A DNA stretch of 18,118 nucleotides from an uncultured Clostridia bacterium (GTDB lineage: Bacteria > Bacillota_A > Clostridia > Christensenellales > CAG-138): positions 1 through 18,118 of the forward strand of contig CAMORL010000016.1 of NCBI GenBank assembly GCA_946623765.1, given 5' to 3'. The notes below the pieces were generated by a model. The model was not told the DNA's origin and ran no database searches. It saw nothing but the letters and a program-made list of their open reading frames with translations. Made by a program: the position numbers and the translations under genes. Positions within the stretch are counted from its first letter, which is position 1. Every line of letters begins with the position of its first letter. Positions 12,621 to 18,118 of this stretch are shown here, piece after piece.

Positions 12621-14657
12621 ATGAAGCGTTTATTCACTGTGATTCTTGCGGCTGTCATGCTCATGGCAATGCTGCCGGTCGGCGCTGTCGCAGAAATAAC
12701 ACAATCACATATCATAGAGGCGGACCGTGTGCTCGTCTATAACCCGCTGCCGTACAGCGAAAAGGAGAATATGCTGTTCTCGGGCACGATTCCGAAACCT
12801 GCGGAATCGGAGCCGACCGAAGGCGATCCTTTGTTTGTCTCGGGTCTGCATAAAACGGGCAAGGATCTTTCGTCTTCGAAAAAGAATCCGGACACCTATG
12901 ATTTCTGGATTTGTACGGACCTCATTACCTACCGCTACGATAAATGCACGTTCCGCCTTGCAAAGGAAGGCGAGCATTGCTGCATCTGGGTATTGGAAAA
13001 CGATGTCGTCAGTTTTACGGATGAACAGACGACGGCGATGCTGAACGAATTTGAAAACGTCATCTATCCGAGCAATACCGACCGTTTCGGCGAGTTTCGC
13101 GATCTGAAAGGCGACGGAAAGCTGCAGATCGTCACGTACGCAATGAACAGCACGTCCGTCTGCGGCTTCTTTGACTCCTACGATCTTTACACAAAAGAAG
13201 AAATTCAACAGATCGATCCGGACGATTACGAGAGCTATAACTATCTTCCGATCATCAATGTGAACGCGCGCATGGCTGACCGAAATACGATCGTATACGG
13301 CACGCTTGCGCATGAATTCCAGCATCTGATTCTGCGAAGCGCCGTATTGGAATCGCCTGCAAATGCCGCGCTTCTCGGACAGGAAGATACGATCGACGTC
13401 TGGCTGAATGAAGGCTTTTCCATGGAGGCGGAAGAATTTGCGTACCCGGGTTCGGTTGCGGAGCAAGGCTATGTGGATGCGTTTGAGAATTCCGACAAAG
13501 TTCGCAACGGCATGAGCTATCAGAACTTCAATGCAACGTCGAACGACGTCGGCGCTTACGGGCAATCGTTCCTGTTTTCCGAATATCTGCGCACGCAGGG
13601 CGGGGAAGACATATTCCACAGTGTTCTGGATTACTGGCGCAGCGCCGAAACATTGTCGGAACTGACCGAGGGCAGCGCAATCCTTTCACAGCTGAATACG
13701 GAAACGGTCGATGCTCTGCAGGCAATCTGCTCCTATTCCGACACCGTTTGCGCGTCGCTCGGGACGGACGACGAAATCCTTCTCTCCAAGATTGCGCTTG
13801 CGTTTCGCATCGCTATCCTTCTGAAAGAAAACAGCGGCATTTATTCCATCCGCACGACCGATGCGTCGATGCCGGAATATACGGGATCCGGACGAAAGAT
13901 CGAGGGCGGAGGGGCACTGCTGCTTTCATGCAGCGGTCAGTTTGAGGTTCCGGCAGATGCAGACAGCGGGCTTCTGTTTGTCGGAATCAAGGATGGTAAG
14001 ATCACGGAATTCTACACGGTTCCCGAACCGACAGAAGATTTTTACGTGATCGCTGCACAGTTTGAAGGCACGTGGTATGCGATCCCGGCGGATGCAGCGT
14101 CCGATACAACGCTGAAAGCGCGTACATTTACGCCGAACGAGGACGGGACGGTCGATTCCGAAAATGCCATCGGGTTGATCTTTCGCGCTGAGCGCACGGA
14201 AAACGGGTTCCGGTTTACCTGCGACGACAGGTACGGATCTTATGCGCTGAATCGGACTGATACGAACAAACAGAGCATGAATGTATCCTCGCAGTCTTGT
14301 ACGTTTTTGTGGTCGCACTTCGCTGACGGAAGCGACAGACTGCAGGCGGACGGGTATTACGGAAGAGCGATACTGTACGGCAGCATTCAGAAAGGATTCG
14401 GTTACTTTCCGTCCGGGTATTTTGAGAACAAATCCTTTTCCAAACCGCAGCTGCTGCGCGTCAACATCAAAAAAGGCGATGCAAATCTTGACGGAAAACT
14501 GACGGCAGGGGATGCAGCCTTGGTGCTTCGTACGGTTGTTGACTTGTCATATATGAATGCGCCGATGCGATTTGCCGGCGACATTGATGACGACGGAGAG
14601 ACTTCTGCAGCGGACGCGGCGAAGATTCTGCGCCGTATCGTACAAACTGAGAACTGA
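12621..14657 (+). CDS. Secreted HExxH metallopeptidase with C-terminal dockerin
   Basis: Exported protease-like protein of 678 residues. Signal peptide about 1-24 (cleavage near AVA). The catalytic domain has AHEFQHLI with zinc ligands His231 and His235 and catalytic Glu232, and LNEGFSMEAEE with Glu264 as the likely third ligand, a gluzincin layout close to the M30 (hyicolysin-like) family. A region rich in beta strands follows (about 420-610; no known domain recognised). Residues about 617-676 form a type I dockerin with two calcium loops, GDANLDGKLTAGD and GDIDDDGETSAAD. A dockerin normally docks to a cohesin on a scaffold or cell surface; no cohesin is in the window. The frame is open 18 codons upstream, but the promoter and ribosome binding site select 12621. 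The CotH gene follows 14 bases after the stop. Confidence 0.88.
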   Translation: MKRLFTVILAAVMLMAMLPVGAVAEITQSHIIEADRVLVYNPLPYSEKENMLFSGTIPKPAESEPTEGDPLFVSGLHKTGKDLSSSKKNPDTYDFWICTDLITYRYDKCTFRLAKEGEHCCIWVLENDVVSFTDEQTTAMLNEFENVIYPSNTDRFGEFRDLKGDGKLQIVTYAMNSTSVCGFFDSYDLYTKEEIQQIDPDDYESYNYLPIINVNARMADRNTIVYGTLAHEFQHLILRSAVLESPANAALLGQEDTIDVWLNEGFSMEAEEFAYPGSVAEQGYVDAFENSDKVRNGMSYQNFNATSNDVGAYGQSFLFSEYLRTQGGEDIFHSVLDYWRSAETLSELTEGSAILSQLNTETVDALQAICSYSDTVCASLGTDDEILLSKIALAFRIAILLKENSGIYSIRTTDASMPEYTGSGRKIEGGGALLLSCSGQFEVPADADSGLLFVGIKDGKITEFYTVPEPTEDFYVIAAQFEGTWYAIPADAASDTTLKARTFTPNEDGTVDSENAIGLIFRAERTENGFRFTCDDRYGSYALNRTDTNKQSMNVSSQSCTFLWSHFADGSDRLQADGYYGRAILYGSIQKGFGYFPSGYFENKSFSKPQLLRVNIKKGDANLDGKLTAGDAALVLRTVVDLSYMNAPMRFAGDIDDDGETSAADAAKILRRIVQTEN

Positions 14658-14671
14658 TCGGAGGATCGGAA

Positions 14672-17600
14672 ATGCGATCTAAACTATGGAAAACAATACT
14701 GTCCTGCCTGCTCGTTGCCTGCACGGCGGCATCGCTCGCGGGGTGCAAGACGGCGGATCCCGAAAAATCAACCAAAGGAATCGTCATCAGCGAAATCGTT
14801 TCCAGCAACAAACAGAGCTATCTGCACGATGTTTACGGCTCGCCGGACTGGATCGAACTGCACAATGAATCGGATCATCCGATCAATCTGTTTGGCTGGG
14901 GCATCACCGATAACGTTAAAAACGCGGAAAAAGCTTTGACGCTGCCGGAGATTACGCTCCCGGCGGACGGATATCTTTTGCTGCTTGCAACCAAAATGGA
15001 AAAGACCGATACGTTTACATGGGACGGCAATAGTCCGATCTGCCTCGGCTTTTCTCTGAAATCCGCAGGAGAAGAAATCGTTCTGATCAATGCAAATCTG
15101 CAATCTGTCGATGAAGTCGCCGTTCCGCAGCTAAACCGCGATATTTCCTATGCAAGACGAACAAACGGAACGTTCGGTTACTGCGAAGCGCCGACGCCCG
15201 GCAGCGCAAATACGACGTCGATTACAGACATGCAGCCTGCGGCAAAGGAACCGGAGGTTCCGGAACCGCTGACCGGAATCGAGATTTCCGAGGTTTCCTC
15301 CAGGAATACGATTCTGACCTGCGAAAGCTGCTTAAAGTGTGATTGGGTTGAACTGCACAACACAACGTATTCGGACATTACCTTGGACGGATGTACGCTT
15401 TGCGATGAACCGAGAGACTTTGACGACGCGAATCTTTCGGGTGTTCTGCCGGCGAACGGATATCTGGTCGTATACTGTTGCGAAAAGGACTGTGCATCCA
15501 AGGATAAGCATTTGTGCGTAAACCTCGGCGTCAGCCGCTACGGAGATACGCTGTATCTATATGATGCAAACGGTTTTGCGCTCGATCGCGTAGACGTTCC
15601 GGAAATCCCGTATAAAGATGTTACATATGCGCGCCGCGTCGACGGCAATTTCGGCTATTGTGAGACTCCGACGCCAGGTGCAGCCAATACGTATGATATT
15701 ACGGACGAGCCGCCGTATCGTCCCGAAGAAAACAACGAACCTGCGCAGAAAGACAATGGTCAGGACGATGAGCCTGTTGATCCGACGCTCCACGCAAAGC
15801 GACCGTCGGACGTGCGAATCAGCGAAGTGCTCGCAAAGAATTCATACAGCATTGCGGACCGGGAAGGCGAACGGTGCGATTGGGTTGAACTCGTAAACAA
15901 AACGGGAAGTGCGGTTTCGCTTTCCGGATGGTATCTTTCCGATAATCCGAAGAATCTCCTTAAGTGGGCACTGCCGGATTCGGCAAGGATCGATCCGAAT
16001 GGGTATCTTGTGATATTCCTTTCGGGGAAAACAAACATTTCGGACGAGCTGCACGCCGGTTTCTCAATCGGAACGGGTGAAACGCTCTTCCTGTATAACC
16101 AGCAGACCGGCGAACTGGATTGGGTGACAATTCCGGATCTTCCGGATAATGTCTCGGTCGGTCTCGACGAGAACAACGAACAGGTCTATTATCGTTATCC
16201 GACCCCGGGAAGCCCGAACGGACATGCCGAAAAGAGTGCGGAGGCAATCGGTTTTTTTCAACCTGACGGCGTATACATCTCCGAGGTATGCGCCATTCAC
16301 GATCGGGGAAGCAAAGATAAGGACTGGGTTGAACTGTACAACGGCGCAGATACCGAAACGGACATTTCGGGCTGGTATCTGAGTGACTCGCTGAACGAGC
16401 CCAAGAAATACCGTATATCGTCAATGACACTTGAAGCACACGGCTACGGCGTGATCGAGGCAACGAGTTCCGTCGCAAACCGCAAGGACGGCGACGCGCC
16501 GTTCGGAATCAGTCCGAGCGGAGAAACGCTGTATCTGTCCGACGCGAACGGTGTTATTCGAGACGCGTTCCATACGGGCGTCCAGCGCAACGGTATGTCC
16601 AGCGGACGCATCGAGGGCGACAACCGTACCCGCTGTGTTTTCTTTGCCAAAAAGACCAAGGGGGAGGCAAACAGCGAATCTCGCTATCGCGGATATGCGC
16701 CGCTTCCGTATTTCTCCGAAACCGCCCTGTATCCCGGCGGTGCGTTTACGCTGACGCTTTCCTGTTCCGATCCGGGCGCAGTGATCCGCTATACGACGAA
16801 CGGAAGTGAACCGACGGAGAAGAGCAAGCAATATACCGAACCGATCAAAATCTCCAATAACACGGTCATTCGCGCGGCATCGTTCTCCGATGGATTGCTG
16901 AAGAGCGAAGTCGTGACGTATCATTATCTGTTCGATGAGCCGCATCAGGTGCCGGTTGTCTGCATGGCAATCGCGCCGGAAGATTTCAAAAAGGTTTATA
17001 ACGTCAGCGTTCATAAGGACGTCGTAGGAACGGACCGCAAAGCGCAGTTCAATTACTATGAGAGCGACGGAAAGATCGGTGTCAGCTTTCCCGCGGACGT
17101 TCGATGCAAGGGACAGGGAACCCTGAAATACAAGCAAAAATCCTTCTCGCTGCATCTGCGCGGGCAGTACGGCATGAGCACACTCGAATACCCGCTCTTC
17201 CCGGATTATCCGTATACGACGTTCGGTGCGCTTGTTCTGCGCAACGGCGGTCAGGAAAACGACCGCTCTCGCCTTGTGGACTCTTTTGTATCGCGTATGA
17301 GCATCGGTATGAACGTGGAGGCGGCAAACTCACGACCGACCGCATTGTACATCAACGGCGAGTATTACGGGCTGTATGAACTCGGCGAGGATCTGAACGC
17401 GGACTTCCTGGAAACGCATTACGGCGCTGATCAAGACTTGGTCGATCTCGTACGCTATAACGGCGACGTTGCAACACAGGGATCGAGCAAGGATTGGGTA
17501 GCGCTTCGTGAATACGCAAAGAAAGCAAAGCTGAGCGACGATGCGGATTACCAGGCCTATCTGGAAAAGATCGACGAAGCATACTTCATTGATTATCTGA

Positions 17601-18115
17601 TCGCAAGGACATATGCTTGTGACACCGATATGATTAACCAGAAATACTGGCGTGTTCGCGGTTCGATTAAGTGGCGTCCGCTGCTGTTCGACCTCGACCT
17701 TGCAATGCGGAGTCCGAAACGAAACGATGTGTTCGACAAATACTTCTCCAAGGATCCGGTCGTATCTCCGCATGGATACAAATCGGTATTCTATGTGTTT
17801 GCCGTTTTGAAATCAAACAAGGGATTTTGCGATAAATTCGTGGATCGCTATATACAGATTCTCTATACGCAGTATGACACAGACAGGCTGCTGAATCTGC
17901 TGGATCAGATGATCGCCGAATACGAATCCGAAATGCCGCGCCAGATCAAACGATGGGGGAATCCGAAATCCATGTCCAAGTGGCAGGAATATCTCGGCGA
18001 CGTCCGAACGTTTGTCAAAGGAAGGCGTGAGGTCATGATAGATAAGCTCAAGAAGTATTTCAAGATCTCTGACAGCGACATGAATGCGCTGATCGCGAAA
18101 TATCAGAATCATTGA
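14672..18115 (+). CDS. Surface lipoprotein with four lamin-tail domains and CotH kinase domain
   Basis: 1147 residues, complete. A signal with lipobox SLAGC predicts lipidation at Cys25 and anchoring to the outer membrane face. Lamin-tail domains, each opening with I-S-E and D-W-x-E-L-x-N, lie at about 36-184, 202-345, 380-517 and 533-672. The first two share an ending like ARRxxGxFGYCExPTPG and look like a duplication. Residues about 683-755 form a chitobiase/Fn3-associated-type beta domain (RYTTNGSEPT). A CotH kinase domain follows (about 787-1125) with KYKQKSFSLHLR (819-830), LRNGGQENDRSRLVDSF, YINGEYYGLYELGED (893-907) and FDLDLAM with Asp1007 and Asp1009. CotH in Bacillus phosphorylates spore coat proteins; the target here is unknown. 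GGAGG lies seven bases before the ATG. Confidence 0.92.
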   Translation: MRSKLWKTILSCLLVACTAASLAGCKTADPEKSTKGIVISEIVSSNKQSYLHDVYGSPDWIELHNESDHPINLFGWGITDNVKNAEKALTLPEITLPADGYLLLLATKMEKTDTFTWDGNSPICLGFSLKSAGEEIVLINANLQSVDEVAVPQLNRDISYARRTNGTFGYCEAPTPGSANTTSITDMQPAAKEPEVPEPLTGIEISEVSSRNTILTCESCLKCDWVELHNTTYSDITLDGCTLCDEPRDFDDANLSGVLPANGYLVVYCCEKDCASKDKHLCVNLGVSRYGDTLYLYDANGFALDRVDVPEIPYKDVTYARRVDGNFGYCETPTPGAANTYDITDEPPYRPEENNEPAQKDNGQDDEPVDPTLHAKRPSDVRISEVLAKNSYSIADREGERCDWVELVNKTGSAVSLSGWYLSDNPKNLLKWALPDSARIDPNGYLVIFLSGKTNISDELHAGFSIGTGETLFLYNQQTGELDWVTIPDLPDNVSVGLDENNEQVYYRYPTPGSPNGHAEKSAEAIGFFQPDGVYISEVCAIHDRGSKDKDWVELYNGADTETDISGWYLSDSLNEPKKYRISSMTLEAHGYGVIEATSSVANRKDGDAPFGISPSGETLYLSDANGVIRDAFHTGVQRNGMSSGRIEGDNRTRCVFFAKKTKGEANSESRYRGYAPLPYFSETALYPGGAFTLTLSCSDPGAVIRYTTNGSEPTEKSKQYTEPIKISNNTVIRAASFSDGLLKSEVVTYHYLFDEPHQVPVVCMAIAPEDFKKVYNVSVHKDVVGTDRKAQFNYYESDGKIGVSFPADVRCKGQGTLKYKQKSFSLHLRGQYGMSTLEYPLFPDYPYTTFGALVLRNGGQENDRSRLVDSFVSRMSIGMNVEAANSRPTALYINGEYYGLYELGEDLNADFLETHYGADQDLVDLVRYNGDVATQGSSKDWVALREYAKKAKLSDDADYQAYLEKIDEAYFIDYLIARTYACDTDMINQKYWRVRGSIKWRPLLFDLDLAMRSPKRNDVFDKYFSKDPVVSPHGYKSVFYVFAVLKSNKGFCDKFVDRYIQILYTQYDTDRLLNLLDQMIAEYESEMPRQIKRWGNPKSMSKWQEYLGDVRTFVKGRREVMIDKLKKYFKISDSDMNALIAKYQNH

Positions 18116-18118
18116 ACA

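Noticed and set aside
12705..13619. 304-codon minus-strand open frame across the peptidase
   Set aside because: The plus strand encodes a signal peptide, HExxH site and dockerin in one frame. The reverse frame shows no motif or ribosome binding site.

Overview
The window is chromosomal DNA of a spore-forming Gram-positive bacterium (Bacillota, most likely class Clostridia). The evidence is the sporulation pair yabP-yabQ beside divIC, a zinc-type bL31 directly downstream of rho, a VanW-family wall protein, an HflX with the long Clostridia-type N-terminal extension, and a dockerin-bearing peptidase next to a lamin-tail/CotH lipoprotein, a set typical of gut or rumen clostridia. Base composition looks near 50% G+C. 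Genes are closely packed and no tRNA, rRNA, IS element, prophage or CRISPR array is visible. I cannot name the genus.

Layout. 1-2.1 kb, minus strand: rho then rpmE, each with its own sigma-A-type promoter. 2.2-5.15 kb, plus strand: yabP, yabQ, divIC, a Ppx/GppA-type phosphatase, a small two-helix membrane protein and an RlmA-type 23S rRNA methyltransferase, mostly with overlapping or nearly touching ends, closed by a bidirectional terminator. 5.2-5.9 kb, minus: a secreted peptidoglycan-binding protein, divergent from a tiny cysteine-rich zinc-ribbon-like protein (5.98-6.19 kb, plus). 6.2-8.5 kb, minus: a HutD/Ves-family cupin, and upstream of it a VanW/G5-like wall protein with a Pro-Lys-Asp repeat tail and its own terminator. 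8.8-12.5 kb, plus: recX, the bifunctional NAD(P)HX repair enzyme nnr, and hflX. 12.6-18.1 kb, plus: a two-gene surface operon with a secreted HExxH metallopeptidase carrying a C-terminal dockerin, followed by a lipoprotein with four lamin-tail domains and a CotH kinase domain.

The most unusual signals are regulatory. Three genes (divIC, the peptidoglycan-binding protein, hflX) lack a Shine-Dalgarno sequence and have a -10-like hexamer exactly six bases before the ATG, which would put transcription start on the A of the start codon, i.e. leaderless mRNAs. A promoter of the form TTTTCA-N17-TATACT occurs three times. In the divergent region near 5.94 kb one heptamer, TTGAAAA, can act as the -35 element on both strands. 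Protein-level points of interest are a JAMM-type metal-site motif in the HflX N-terminus, a Rho with two AT-hook-like motifs and an Asn/Gln/Arg-rich prion-like insertion, and a cysteine-packed second lamin-tail domain in the CotH lipoprotein.
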